From positions 9,307,294 through 9,371,293 of the forward strand of contig NC_045436.1 of NCBI RefSeq assembly GCF_002776525.5: a stretch of 64,000 bases of DNA, given 5' to 3'. This document shows positions 47,346 through 59,465 of this stretch, piece by piece. A model generated the notes under the pieces. It did not search any database and was not told the DNA's origin. It saw nothing but the letters and a program-made list of their open reading frames with translations. Each line of letters opens with the position of its first letter. Within the stretch, counting starts at the first letter, position 1. The position numbers were made by a program, and so were the translations under genes. Source of the DNA: Piliocolobus tephrosceles. Lineage: Eukaryota; Chordata; Mammalia; Primates; Cercopithecidae.

Positions 47346-47589
47346 TGATAACTTTGTCCCCACGTGGTGCTTGTCAGCTTGGAACTTGAGCACTACCGAC
47401 TGCAGTTCTGAGTGAATTAATGCAACAGGGTTTCAGCCTATGGAAGAAGGGTCTTCTGAGGGGTTTTCTTCCAATCTTCAGATAAGATGCCTTATCTTTT
47501 CAGCATTAATAGTATCATATGTCTAGAAAAAACATACACCTTTTTTTTTTTTCCTGGAAACTGTCATGTTCTGTTCTTATTTTCTATGT

Positions 47590-47745
47590 ACAATTCTTCC
47601 CCCTGCTCCAGTAGATGTTAAGTATCTTGATTGTGGCAAGACTGCTGTTCCTCTTTGTACTACCAAGATATGGTTCTATGGATATGCAAACACACCCCAC
47701 ACACGGGACTTGCTAAGAAAGGAACAAATAAATGCTACAAAAATA
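47590..47745 (+). repeat. L2 3'-end fossil, sense
   Basis: TAGATGTTAAGTATCTTGAT, TGTGGCAAGACTGCTGTTCC, TCTTTGTACTACC and, after a diverged middle, GGAACAAATAAATGCTACAA follow the order of the L2 terminus. Confidence 0.5.
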
Positions 47746-49574
47746 TCTTAAGTTACTTTTAACAATCTCTGCACTGAAAGGATTGTTGATGATGACCTAG
47801 AGTAGAACATGGGACCTAGTGCCTACTTGTGACTCATAGAAAATACTTGATCAAAATGGCCTTGGGCTGGAGTTTAAACATGAAACCTGCCTCAGAACAT
47901 TGTAGAGGGATCAGGCCAAATGATGGTTACATGGTTCATGGCAGGCGTAGGATAATCTGATGTATAAGATGTTTATACTGAGAGGGAAGACATAGGAGAG
48001 GAGAGTGAGAAGAGATGATACCCATATTTAAAATGTTTCCAGTATTTCTTCATGATACTTTTTCTCAACTGTACTCCCCAGATGGGAACAGAACAGACTA
48101 CTAGAAGTGTGATTGTGGTTTTCTAACATGTGTAAGTGCAGGTGAAATAATTTGAAACATTTAGTTTAATATAGTTGAAGTAATCACAAATTACCAAAAA
48201 CAATCCTTTCATAGGAAAATCCCTGCATGCAACCATCCTCCCAACTGCTCCCTGTCCCCCTCCTCCTGATTTTTCAGCAGCCACTCACAATATCCAATTA
48301 GACAACACTGAGCGTGAAACCAGAGGGAAACGATAAGCACTCTCTTGCTTCCTACCCGCTGTACATTCCACTGTCATTGTCAATAGAGTCAAGTGGGTGA
48401 CTGGCTGTGAGTGATGAATCCAGGATCAATACAACACCATATACTTCAGGGAGAGGTTGCAATTACTGGCTTGGAAAGCACTCTAGCAAAATTTCAATAT
48501 GAAGTCAATGCTGTAAATGCCTCTATTTTGATCCACGTTATACTAGCTAAAAAGGGGAAAGATATTTTAAGCTGATTCTTAAGACAGGTTAATGTGTATG
48601 TATAAAAGATGTAAAAACTGAGGAAGTGAAGCAGCCAGCTCTAAAACCACTTTTCATGGAACAGTATTTATAGCATGCGAATGAAGTGATATAAAGCATC
48701 TTAGATTAACAAAGTACAATTTTGTATTTCTCATTTCACTCTATCCCACGATGTGTAAGCATCCTATAATCATACCCTTTAACATTTTATTTATTGGATA
48801 ATGCAAGATATATCATGTACTATAATTCTGATTGTGGAAAATAAAATCTCTTTAATGTTGGAAGGAGTTATACTCATGAAGCCTGTTTCTCTTCATATAT
48901 GACCTCCTTCCAGTTCTGCGAGGCTTAAGAACCAGCTAATGCTGTTAAAATGGTAATTTGATGTGGCCTTCCAGATCACGGCTTCCTAAACAGTCACCGT
49001 GGTATAATTCCCCTTATTTCAAACTAACAATAGTAATGCTTCAAGCCTTTATATGCACTCTTATCAGAAAATCACTGAGATACATTTTAGAAAGTTTTCT
49101 TTTCAGGAAAAATGTCAATTGCATTCTAATGAACGTCATGTTCACCTCTTTTTTTCTCTTTCGCAGATGAATTTTCCTTACATTTTAGGTGAAAATAGAA
49201 GTGAGTTGAGGCAGTGTTAATGTCGTTACTGACAAAGGCCAGAATGCCATGTTTTCAGTTTACTAACGCGGAGAAATTATCTAGCTAGAAGAAAATATTA
49301 TGACTTGTAAATAAGAAGACAGTTTTTAAAATCGGGACATTTTGACCTAAGTAATTATGTTTGGGGGAAAAGAAGAAGAAAATATATAAACAAATAAAAC
49401 TTGCCTATGAAATTACTTATCACAAATACCAGTTTGGGAAGTTCACAGGAGTAAATAACAAGCAGTTTTGGGACTTTCTAAAACTCAAAAGTATGTATTC
49501 TTATATATTTGGATGTAATAAACTGATATTGGTAATTATCGTAAGGTATACAACCCTCTAGACTGGAAAGAGCG
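47746..49574. other. AT-rich DNA with one strong splice-acceptor-like string
   Basis: CTCTTTTTTTCTCTTTCGCAG at 49146-49166 is an excellent acceptor by eye and GTGAGT follows at 49201, but the 34 bases between are not open in a frame that would join to the exon at 50535. 48200-48420 is more balanced and unique-looking. No other feature is supported. Confidence 0.35.
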
Positions 49575-49765
49575 CGTGCTTTTGCCTCGGATGAAGGAGA
49601 TGGATATACACTGTCTCTACCACTTATCAGCTGTGTTATCTTTGACAAGTTGTTTAACCTCTCTGAGCTCCTGTTTACGTACTAAGGAAACAAGACTAGC
49701 AATTCTTACTTAGAGAGGATTGTGAGAATTAAATTGGTAGTTTATACCAAAAATTCCCCTCACAG
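49575..49765 (+). repeat. MIR SINE fossil, sense
   Basis: CTGTCTCTACCACTTATCAG, CTGTGTTATCTTTGACAAGT, TGTTTAACCTCTCTGAGCTC, CTGTTTACGTACTAAGGAAA, then GAGAGGATTGTGAGAATTAA: a well-preserved MIR core. Confidence 0.85.
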
Positions 49766-50534
49766 TTCCGGTTCCCAACAAATGTCATCCATAACATTAC
49801 TACCAAACACAAGGAATAAAATCAGAGAGAAGAATAAAAGGGAATATATGTCCCATTGAAGGCTGAATTTTTTTTTTTTTAGCTTAATTCATTAGGTGAT
49901 TGAGGCAGAGACAAAATATAGATTATTTCATTAATGTATTGAATAACAAAATGTTAAAGTTCCAGAACCTCTACTTCATACTAATCATGTAAAATGAAAA
50001 ACTTTCATTTGCTTAAATTGTAGTCTACTTTTAATTGAGCTTTACGCCAGAAAATCCAAACCAGGAAATGCGGATTCTTTGTCAGACTAGTGAGCTGAAG
50101 AAAGTCCAAAGAAGACATAAGAATAGATTTGGGGATAGATATGGTAGATTTGTATATGGGACTGTTACAGATCAGGAAATTGTAATATTTTAGGTAAAGG
50201 TGAGAGATTTTCTGACTCTTTTGTAAAGTTTTGGTTACAGAAACAATTTGGGCTGAATTCAAGGAAATTGCTGTATAATTCAGATGCCTACTAGGAGACC
50301 ACATTGCACTTGGATGACTTGGAAATTGACAGATAGGAAACTGAGAGAATGAATTAATAATAGTAAGAAAACTTAATTATTGAAAATATTTGTTTAGAAA
50401 ACACTTAGGTAAGAATTAGGTCACTGAGAGGAGGGTGCAGTGACAGTAATTTCTGTAGGTGTGAAGAGGAGAGAGTTGACCTGGCTGAGAGGCCAACTTT
50501 TGTCTATTCTCCTGCTGGTCTTATTATATTGCAG
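49766..50534. other. AT-rich DNA upstream of the second exon candidate
   Basis: The part near 50275-50345 (AGATGCCTACTAGGAGACCA, then GGATGACTTGGAAATTGACA) resembles antisense L2-type sequence. The last 35 bases are pyrimidine-rich and end in TTGCAG, the acceptor of the next feature. Confidence 0.4.
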
Positions 50535-50692
50535 AACTTGAAGCATGTAAGTCAAGACCTTTCAGCTAACAAACCCAGCATTGCAAGACGCATAACAGAA
50601 AAGAATAGTTGGTATTTGATCAAGCGAAACAACCATGGATCTACAGAACCAAAAATTATTTGCCTGATTGGTGTACAGGGAGCAATTGAAGG
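50535..50692 (+). CDS. Candidate internal coding exon, unknown gene
   Basis: I do not recognise the protein. A pyrimidine-rich tract and TTGCAG (50529-50534) precede the segment and a perfect GTAAGT donor starts at 50693. Only one frame is open throughout: 52 complete codons from the first base, then two bases (GG) carried to the next exon. The other two frames hit stops early. The peptide starts NLKHVSQDLSANKPSIARRI, continues EKNSWYLIKRNNHGSTEPKI and ends ICLIGVQGAIE. It looks like ordinary soluble protein: basic middle, short hydrophobic end, no repeat, no transposon signature that I know. If real, the gene runs on the plus strand and further exons lie within large introns or outside the window. 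It has no start codon, so it must be internal. A decayed exon or a chance open segment remains possible; a 158-base open segment is not rare on its own, so the splice sites carry most of the weight. Confidence 0.45.
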
Positions 50693-52089
50693 GTAAGTTA
50701 GAAACAGTGCATAGTTATTGGGATACAATGCTAGGCATATAATGTAATGTGATTTAAAAATAGCAATGGTTAACGAAATGAACAGGTAGAGGAAGGATTG
50801 CTAATACAAAATGTCCCAAATGAAAGAAAAATGATCTTTTGTTTTACAGGATAGTTTTAGCTGTTGTTATCATATAATAATAATCCTATTTGGCTCAAAA
50901 ATTAATTTTTTGGATTAGCCAATTTTCATTTTACTTAGTTTTTCCACTGGTTTCTCTCATCTAATTTATTAGTTTTGTTAAGTGAATATATAGTACAAGG
51001 AGATGAGGGAATTGAAAAAAATTGATATGGGGTGAAAATAAATAGAAGAGCGAATACTCTGTGTAATTTGGAGCTAATCCATTTTCATAATGTTTAAAAC
51101 TTGAAATGTTAATTTTCTCTGTGGTTAAATATTTACCATGTAACTGAAAATGAAATTACTGAATAGAAAATAATTAGATGGGTAAAGCAGACCAACTATT
51201 ACAAAGCTTATCATTAGTCACCTGGAATCTATTTTAATATAGTTTTAGATTATAAGACCCTTTTCACAGCTCTGAATGCATGTGGGCCCCCTTTTTTATT
51301 CATATTACCAATGAATGTGTGGAATGTTTATTTCCTATCTTATTTTTAAACACTCAGATTATGCTAACATGATTAATTAGACTAACTTTTAATAATGCTA
51401 GTGTCTTTAGAATTTACATGACTTCTCACAATTGTTGAAAAACATATTTTAAAAAGCTCCGTAGCAAAAAGCATTCTACATAATACTAACAAACAGATAA
51501 TGATTGACCTCTTGCTTTTTTTGTTGATTTATATTTTCTTTTCAATTAATGGCTGCTTGATACAATTAGATTACTTATTCGATGCTTTAGGTAGAAGTGT
51601 ATTATAATAAATGTCATCATGCTGAATTATAATGTATTTGAAATTTCCTCCCTAAAGGATTAAATCTGGTGAAACCAAGGTATGTTACTATCTTTTGTCA
51701 TTAAAAGAGTACAGAGGCTTTCAAAATTAGCAATGCTTATTTTATCAGGGTCATTATTATAATCAAGCACCATTTAATTTATATGGATTGATTCACGCTA
51801 TACTTTACTGACCAAACTAAGCATTTTGATTCCTTTCATGTGGCACATCAAAAGCATTATCACAAAATCGTGAAACTGCCACAAGACTTCATTTCTCTTT
51901 TCTCAACAGCAAATATGTCACTGCTCATCTTTTGAAAACTTCTAAGGAAGATTCAGATATAAAAATGCTAAATAGCGGTTATAAAATACATGTATTTTTT
52001 AGATCATTATTTCATCTATCTGAAAAAAGTAAGTTCAAAAAGAAGATCCAGAATTCACAAAACTTGAACTATTACCACTTTCAAATACT
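50693..52089. other. AT-rich DNA, intronic if the preceding exon is real
   Basis: No repeat or further exon was recognised. No second coding segment with matching phase is apparent. Confidence 0.35.
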
Positions 52090-52125
52090 ACTGAACCCCT
52101 GGAAATGTAACCTGAGGATGGCAAT
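52090..52125 (+). repeat. 36-bp direct repeat, copy 1
   Basis: Identical over 36 bases to 54094-54129 (starts ACTGAACCCCTGG, ends GAGGATGGCAAT). The flanking bases differ on both sides. It lies in unique-looking DNA, so it may be the source of the second copy. Confidence 0.95.
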
Positions 52126-53519
52126 ATTCCCTGGGTTGCACTATAACTCTGATGCATTGCAAAGTGTAAAGTTAATGCATTCAGGCATTGCTTTCCTTTA
52201 ACACAAATGGGGAAAAATATCCTGACAATATGATGGAAAACAGAAAAACAACAGTTATTTTATAAAGCAGACAAGAGCATCATTAAAAGAATGAATGTTA
52301 TGCTTTCTAAAAAGGACTGTGTTTTTTAAAATATAAAAATAACATAGTGTTTTTTTAAAGATGACAGCAATAAGGAGCTAGTTGTGGCAAAGCATGAAAT
52401 TGTACTTATAAGAATTAATTCTGTAACAAATGACAGCATGGTGAGCTTTGACAGTGACAGGGGGCATCCCACTGCTTGTGACTGACAGTGTTTTCTGGGA
52501 TGAAATCACAAATCTACAAAACGATTTTAAGCAGAAGACTAAAGGAATACAAAAATTATTTATGGAAAAGTGAACCATGCTGGTTTTTATTTTTGAGTGT
52601 TCCACAGGAGAAGTACTATGCTCAATATTTAAAAGGAACTGAGCCTTTTAAGAGTAACATGTAATGTTACAAAGTAATTATATACATCAAGTGAAAGATT
52701 TCTTCCCATTTCTCTCTAAGGTTCAAGATGATATTTAATCTCATCTAACATCAAGTGTAGTAACTCAGTTAAGAGCTACAGGAATCACTGACAAAGATGT
52801 TCTATGTTTAGGTTCTACCCATCTTCAACGACCATGAAACCCAGCTTCTAACAATGGACACATGTGGGCTTTCCAAGGTTTGAGAGAAGGAAATAGCATG
52901 GTGAGTCCACGGTTGGGCTTTACCTTGCAATCTTCTGGTTAATTTGCAAGCAGGTCTATCTTAACTCTTTGTGGCATTCAATTCTCAATCTCCAGGAGCA
53001 GATGATAAAAGTTGGCATTTTTAAGTTGCGTGTGCAAAATGTTAAAATTCATCTGATGCTACAGGGAAAGCTAAGGGGCTAGGGAGACCTGAGCTTTCAG
53101 TCAGACATATATTGACCCAATAACAAAACATTTGAATTCTAATGTGAAACCTGACACTAAATTGCTTTCGTCAGCAATTAAAAACTCAGCATCTATGAAT
53201 AAGATTTTCCCCTTTCACTCTTAACTGCTTTTTTTTTTTTTAAAAAAAGAACAATCACAATTTGAAGAAGTATGAATTATATTCTATCACCTTGCAGAAG
53301 TATTTGATGTTAAAACAGAGACTACATTTATTATTTTCTATCAACTCTTTGCCTCTGCTCAGAAGACTCTGAATCTTCTGACTCTTGTAACTCTCCACCT
53401 TCATTGCCTGCCAATCTCCCTGTCTCCAATTAAGCACAGACACACTGACGGTTCTCAAGGCAAAGCCAATTCCTTCCCACACAGGGTCTCTGCCCCTTAT
53501 TTACTCTCTGCCAAGGAAA
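52126..53519. other. AT-rich DNA, no gene seen
   Basis: T12 is followed by A8 at 53229-53248. The rest holds no exon or repeat that I can name. Confidence 0.35.
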
Positions 53520-53713
53520 TTATCCCTCCATATCTTCTTCAGGCTGTTTCTTAACTTTCAAGTCTCAGCTTAAATGTCAGCTCCTTGGAGTGGCCTTCTC
53601 TGACTACCCATCTAAAGCCTATTTGACTCTTCTCTAGCAGTGTTCAGTTAGACATCTACATGCTATCTGTTTATGCTCTATCTCTCTGGGTAGAATATAA
53701 GTTCCATGGGGTA
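53520..53713 (+). repeat. L2 3'-region fossil, sense
   Basis: CTCAGCTTAAATGTCAGCTC, CTTGGAGTGGCCTTCTCTGA, CTACCCATCTAAAGCC and CTGGGTAGAATATAAGTTCC, ATGGGG follow the L2 order (TCACCTCCT..., GCCTTCCCTGACTACC, CTAGAATGTAAGCTCC). The terminal part forms the left arm of a hairpin. Confidence 0.8.
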
Positions 53714-53749
53714 ACAATTGCCTTTCCTACCCCATGGAACTTATATTCT
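53692..53749. repeat. Perfect 22-bp inverted repeat with a 14-base loop
   Basis: The arms 53692-53713 and 53728-53749 are exact reverse complements; the loop is 53714-53727. The left arm is ordinary L2 sequence and the right arm is its inverted copy. This can fold into a stable hairpin in DNA or RNA. Confidence 0.97.
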
Positions 53750-53754
53750 TGATT

Positions 53755-53880
53755 GTCTTGAGTCTATGCGTTCCACAAATACCCAGTGCATACATGCTTA
53801 CTGTGCTATGTAATTAGCAGAATAGACACAATTCTTGACCTCCAAAAGCTCATTGTCTACTGAGGCTGGAGGTGGGGTTG
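53755..53880 (-). repeat. L2 3'-end fossil, antisense
   Basis: TTCCACAAATACCCAGTGCA, TACTGTGCTATGTAATTAGC, TTCTTGACCTCCAAAAGCTC, ATTGTCTACTGAGG is the reverse of the L2 end. With the sense L2 just before, two L2 3' ends meet tail to tail around the hairpin. Confidence 0.6.
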
Positions 53881-54079
53881 GAATATATTGTGTATCTTAG
53901 GTATTTGGACAAATACATTTCTACAGTTTCACTATTATCCTTCAATTCAGCTGTTACCAAGACATTAACAAAAAAAAATTCCCTGGGAAGAGTGAATTTT
54001 TCTTTCTTAAATATTTCTGGACTATAAGTTTCATGTTTTATAATTTTAAGGTGGCTTTATAAACAAGCGGAAGAATACT

Positions 54080-54275
54080 CCAGTGGTTAAGTCACTGAAC
54101 CCCTGGAAATGTAACCTGAGGATGGCAATGTGCATCAGAATCACCTGGAGGAATTACTGTGTTGCATCAGACCCTCAGAGTTTCTGATTCAGGGGGTCAG
54201 GGAATATTTCTAATCCTTTCTAGGTAAGTTGCTGCTGCTGGACCAAGAATGACACTTTGAAAACCACTGATATAA
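54080..54275 (+). mobile_element. MER5A-type (hAT) element carrying a foreign 36-bp segment
   Basis: CCAGTGGTTAAG, then TGTGCATCAGAATCACCTGG, CCTCAGAGTTTCTGATTCAG, GGGGTCAGGGAATATTTCTA, CTGCTGCTGGACCAAGAATG, ACACTTTGAAAACCACTGAT is MER5A. Bases 54094-54129 do not belong to the element and match 52090-52125 exactly. Confidence 0.82.
54094..54129 (+). repeat. 36-bp direct repeat, copy 2 (likely templated insert)
   Basis: Exact copy of 52090-52125, 2004 bases downstream of it, lying near the start of a MER5A where the consensus would have other sequence. Confidence 0.93.
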
Positions 54276-55399
54276 AAAAGAAGTAATATATTAACATACT
54301 TGGAAATGAATTCCAATTTTTAATGCGTACATTTTCCCTCTGGCCTCCATCTAGTCCATGTTCTTTTGCAATATCGAGTTAATTTGGATTATTCAATGGA
54401 AGAGGTAGTAGATTTTCTTTCTTTGGGAATTACCACAGCTTCATAGCCAACTAAGTGTAGAGTATTTGAGAGGAACTCTCTACTAATTATAGGACATGAT
54501 TGTGTGACTTTCCTTTCCTTTGCTGCTCAGTATTACTATAAGGAAAATGTTATGCCTTGCATTTCTTGCTCATTTTGATCTCATCTTTCTCTTGATATTT
54601 TATTTTTGGTGACTTCACAATTTGTCCTAAAGTTCCCAGTTTTACTCTTATTGAATTTTTACGTTGGATTAACTTAATGGTGTCAAGAGATTTTTAGTTT
54701 TTTACCATTAGACATTCACTCAGCAATATTCATTGATCAGAAGCCACATGCAACTCTGAAGATGTACATGGCCATTTTCTTCAACTGGCTTAAAATACAA
54801 TATAACAATGTACACACAATAAATACTTTCCAGAATTCCTTTCCAAGGAAGTATTTGATAAGCATCATATCAGAGGCATAAACTATCATAAAAGGACAAG
54901 GTATAGAGAGTGCATTAAGTTAGAATAAAAATAAAAGAAGTTGCATCTAATCTGTGCCTTAAAGAATTTATTTCATCTAATGGTTTTTGAAGGCTTTGTC
55001 ATTTTACACCGAGAAAAGGCAAGAACAAGGGGAATGGTTGGGACAGCAAAATAAAGGAGAATATATGTAGGAGTGAGGAAGATCAGGCTGGGAAGAGAGA
55101 TCTGGTTTTACTTGCAGAAAGCTTAAATGCAGCATAAAGAGAGGGAAATGAATATAATAGGAAAGTGGGCACGATGGCAGAATGGAGAGCAACTGAGAGA
55201 TACATTAAAATCTATGTTTTAAGAAGATGAAATTAAAAAGTCATAGGAGGGGCTGGAGTGAAAAAAAGCTGGGGGATAAATTTATTTTCCTATGCTAATG
55301 TTACCATTTCTAACACGGTGCGGTGAGAAAGTCAGGGAGAGTCCATAGGAGGTGCCAATGAACCAAGGATGAAAGTTGGTTTGGTGGATGATGAAGAAA
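54276..55399. other. AT-rich DNA without a recognised gene
   Basis: 55000-55200 is purine-rich and may be decayed antisense L2. No exon with splice signals was seen. Confidence 0.35.
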
Positions 55400-55413
55400 A
55401 AGAAAATAAGGAT

Positions 55414-55720
55414 AGGGCCGGACGCAGTGCCTCACGCTTGTAATCCCAGCACTTTGGGAGGCCGAGGTGGGTGGATCACGAGGTCAGGAGCTCGAGACCA
55501 GTCTAGCCAACAGTGAAACTCCATCTCTACTAAAAATACAAAAAAAAAAAAAAAAAAAAAAAATTAGCCAGGCATGGTGGTATATGCCTGTAATCCCAGC
55601 TACCTGGGAGCCTGAGGCAGGAGAATCACGTGAACCTGGGAGGCGGAGGTTGCAGTGAGCTAAGATTGCGCCACTGCACTCCAGCCTGGGCAACAGAATG
55701 AGCCTCAGTCTCAAAAAAAA
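55414..55720 (+). mobile_element. Alu SINE with expanded internal A-linker and target-site duplication
   Basis: Both arms are present. The middle A-rich linker holds an A-run of about 23 (55541-55563), far longer than normal. AAGAAAATAAGGAT flanks the element on both sides (55400-55413 and 55721-55734). Confidence 0.95.
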
Positions 55721-55734
55721 AAGAAAATAAGGAT

Positions 55735-57929
55735 CATATTCTGGAGGACTCAAGACACAGGAGAGGAGGAAGTAAAGAGGTTTTGCCCAGACACAGGGGT
55801 TTTGAATTTAACGTCCTGGAGGTGGAGCTGCTGTGCAGAGGGTTAGTCTGGGGGAAAATATGTAAGTCATCTACTGGGTGACAGGAGGGTGGAGGAGAGG
55901 GCAGAGATTGCTGTTAAAGAGGAGGGAGACTTACATCAACGTTAGAGAAGTCCCTCATATGGATTTATAAGTGGTGAAATGTAGGATAGAAAGCTTCGAG
56001 GAAATAACAGAAAATGTGGGATCATTTTTTTCTTTTCTTTTAAAAAAAGGGAGAGAATGTTTTGAAGGTAAGCCAACCAATGGTTTGAATATACACAGAT
56101 CATACAAAAAGTTGGGTTTCCAAAGTGGAAACTTTGTTAACCAATTTTGACAGAACAGTGAAGTGGAATTTTCATAGATGGGGAACTCTGAAGAGCAAGA
56201 TTATCCCCGCGATATCATGAAGACTTTGGAAGAGTAGAAACAGGCATGGTGTCCCCCCACTGGGGATAGCTGTGGAAACAGTTCTCCAGGGTTGAAGCAG
56301 TGCTTTGTGGAACCAATTGTCAACATAAAGAAGATTTCTCACAATAGAAGGGAGGTTCCATGGTGTACAATGACTGTTACCCCTGTAGCATGACAGCTGT
56401 TCTGCAGCTGAATAGCTTACAGAGCTCCACCTTACAGGCCAAGACTTACCCTGGTTCTTGAGTTCAGGAGTGACTTCTGCTTTAGGAATCTCCTCCTATC
56501 AGTGATATTTCTACAACTTATAGGTAGATCTCTAAGAACCAACACTGAAGACTTATGTCTCTACTGCCTCGACAGTCTAGTGACAGACTGTGTCTTTGTA
56601 AAGCACACAATGCCCCAGTGCACTTCATCAACAGAAGACCAGAGAGAGCAACAGACGGTGAAAGAAAGGTGCAGGCAACAATGGGGAGGCTAATTTGTGT
56701 TGCAGTGGTGGCTACTCTTGCTTGGCAAATTTATAAACAAATCCCAGCAGACCTATATCTTGCCTGCTTCTCACTGTAGGGAAAAAGGGGGTCAGTTTTT
56801 CTTGTAATTTAGAGTAACTGTGAGACTCAGTTCTGTTCAATCAGCCATAAGAGAAAGCGTGATGGGGCATTTCTAGGGAGGTTTTCCTCGAGCCTGCCCT
56901 TTGCTAAATGCTTCTACCTCCATATATTGTTTTCTGCTTGTAAATAGTGACATCCAGAGATGCTGCAGTCCTCTCTAAACGTGGAGAGGAAAGCTAGTCA
57001 TTCATGATGGTTAAAAGAGAGAAAGAGTCTTGATCCATACGGCAGTCCAAGAAGTTGAAACAATGCTATTAACTGCATTCCTAAAAAATTCAGTGGGAAA
57101 ATTAAACTCCCACTGTTCACGGACACTTTAGTTACCTGTTTTTTTTTCTATTACTTTCAAGTAAGTGTCATCCTAACTGGTATAAGTGACATAAGACGAC
57201 TTCCAAACCTGGAACTATGGGAGTAATTAACATATCTGAGGACATTAGAAAGTGTGTGAAACGGCTAAGTACTGTGTTATTGACAAGGAGAACGCTAAAC
57301 AGTCAGGCACCTTGTTAATGGCAAAGACATGATTATATTCTGAATGGATGGACCACATCTATATGAAGAATACAATGATATGAATATGACGATAGTGATG
57401 AAATGTGTTCCCTGCCTGCTTGGGTAAGGTAAATTTTGTCCTTATGTTTTCAGACACAGACTAGTCAGTTTGGTGATTACGTGAAGAAATTTGCGTCTTT
57501 GTTGTTTGGGGCTTTTATACAATGTGATTCACTTTCAAAACATGTTGCTATCACATGTTAAGAAAGAGTGAAACTCTTGATGTTTTATTCATCTGGATCA
57601 CAAAAAGACACATAGGCATATTGTCGGTAATGCTCCCAAACTCGTATAAGTTCTTAAGTACTACTGCCTTTTAGCTCCTAGGGGAATATATTTCCTGCCT
57701 ATTCTTCATGGAGAAGGAATTTATTAGAGTATTTTAAGAAAGTCAATATAAAAATATTGTCCATTAACCACTCTAATATCCTGCCTGCCCCCAGTCATTA
57801 AGATGCACAGCAGGACAATGAGAAGAATGTGATTTAGACTGGTTATTAAATGATATACCATTTGCTAATATTCAAAATTCGTTTAAAATGACTCCTAACA
57901 GCTTAATGTGAAAAATGCAACTTTAGTCT
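55735..57929. other. Mixed, more balanced DNA; possible decayed LTR
   Basis: 56200-57100 is less AT-rich. Within it, GACATCCAGAGATGCTGCAG followed by AAGCTAGTCATTCATGATGG (56950-57010) looks like part of an old ERVL or MaLR-type LTR, but I could not settle borders or family. Short open frames at 56502-56779 overlap in two frames and are not supported as genes. Confidence 0.35.
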
Positions 57930-59342
57930 GTGTATTCATTTAGCATCTTAAATGCAATATGGCATATTAAATACACAAAAGCAACTGCAATGGAAGAACA
58001 CCAGCTATGCAGTTTGTCTTTGGGGCTGAAAAAATTTACAACCTCTAACTCAGAGTTCCATGGCACGAAATCATGGATTTCAGTTAATTTTTTTTCCAGA
58101 AACATTTTATTAAGTGTTCCAGTATAGTTACTTTCCATAATGAAATATTTGAGCTGTTTAGTTAAAAACCAAAGAGTGACTGTCATGACTATCCTGATGG
58201 CAGCCTGGTGGCCCTGGTGTCATCAAACCGATATCCTTGAGGGGATGTGAAGATACACAAAGTGCTTCCTTCAAATAAGGTTGAACCTTTAGAATGTATT
58301 CTGAAATCGCCCTAGGCAAATTTCAACACTAAGTCTCAGAGTTAAAAGTGAATTATAATCACATTATACACATTATTTTCTCCATAATGCTACCATGTGG
58401 CACATTTCCTAGCAAATGATAGAAATGATGAGCTGCTTAGGCCAGAGTGACTTCAGGGGAAAGAAAATGCATCATGAGTTTACACTTCACACAAATCAGA
58501 GAAACAAAATGTTGGATTAAGCTGCAATATTTCAACTAGAAGAAACAATTTTAGTTAGGAAATGGCCTTCAATTAATGTGTTTTAAGTTGCTTTAATGTT
58601 TGTATTTACTTAGATGCCTGTCTTAGTGTTTTCTACAATGTGATACAGATTCTTTGACATTTCATTTAAAAGTATGGAGTATCTTAATTTTTCTTTTAAA
58701 TGGAAGTATCATGTAATTCCTTAATTCCAGTACTTATTACCTTTGGGGCCTCTGTAGCCATCTTATAAATGTAGGCTGTACTTCATCATCTGTGTTTCAG
58801 AGTTTATGACCCCTGCTTACCCCTGCAGGAAAGTTACAAAAGGCATTTATATTGCAAAAAGATAGCAAACCCAAGATACTAGCTAAATATATCTTACTTT
58901 TCTTATTGTTTATGTACACACATAAAATACATTATTTTGATTTTTGGATGCAGTTTAAATTTATTGGCTTGTGTTTAAAATGATTTTGGGAAGAAGTATA
59001 AGTTTTTCAGAACAAAAGTTAAGATTGATATTTGGGGGCTTTGGTTTTCCACAGAAATCAATATGGGAGTCTCTCTGCCTTCCAGTCATCCCATCACTCC
59101 TGGGTACTGAAGCATGGACTGGAACTGTTAGAACACCCACTGTTCTGAGATCTCCCATGTACCAAGCTGCAATATTTTAAGAAATGACAGCCTCAGCTTT
59201 AGAGTGCAACTCCTTGATTTTCTTTATAATTCTGACTTTTTAGTTGGACTCCCTTTTCATTAACTTCCTCAATCATTCATATATGTTATCATAGAAAAAT
59301 GAATCCATTATTTTCTTCTGCCTTACTTTTATTTACATTCTC
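57930..59342. other. AT-rich DNA, no gene seen
   Basis: Short frames on both strands (57923-58186, 58961-59180) overlap each other and have no splice or family support. Confidence 0.35.
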
Positions 59343-59465
59343 CCCAAATTTGCACAAATGAATTTCCAAGTCTTATTTCCTTTTGCCTCGATGGAAAAAA
59401 TATTGCTGCCACATGGAAAAAACTAGGGAATTGAAACGTAGGAGGAAAAAGGACTTAGGTATTCC
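59343..59465 (+). repeat. Diverged duplicated block, copy 1
   Basis: Contains TTGCACAAATGAATTTCC, TCTTATTTCCTTTTGCCTCG, ATTGCTGCCACATGGAAA and AACTAGGGAATTGAAACG, each with a counterpart in the same order at 60653-60775. Confidence 0.7.

Noticed and set aside
49146..49200. Possible 34-base microexon after a very strong acceptor (49146-49166) and before GTGAGT
   Set aside because: Its reading frames do not join in phase with the exon candidate at 50535, and nothing else supports transcription here.
51932..52201. 89-codon open frame covering the first copy of the 36-bp repeat
   Set aside because: No splice or family support; the repeated segment reads differently in its second location, so it is not a shared protein motif.
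56502..56779. Two overlapping short frames in a more balanced region
   Set aside because: They overlap in different phases; the region fits a decayed LTR at least as well.
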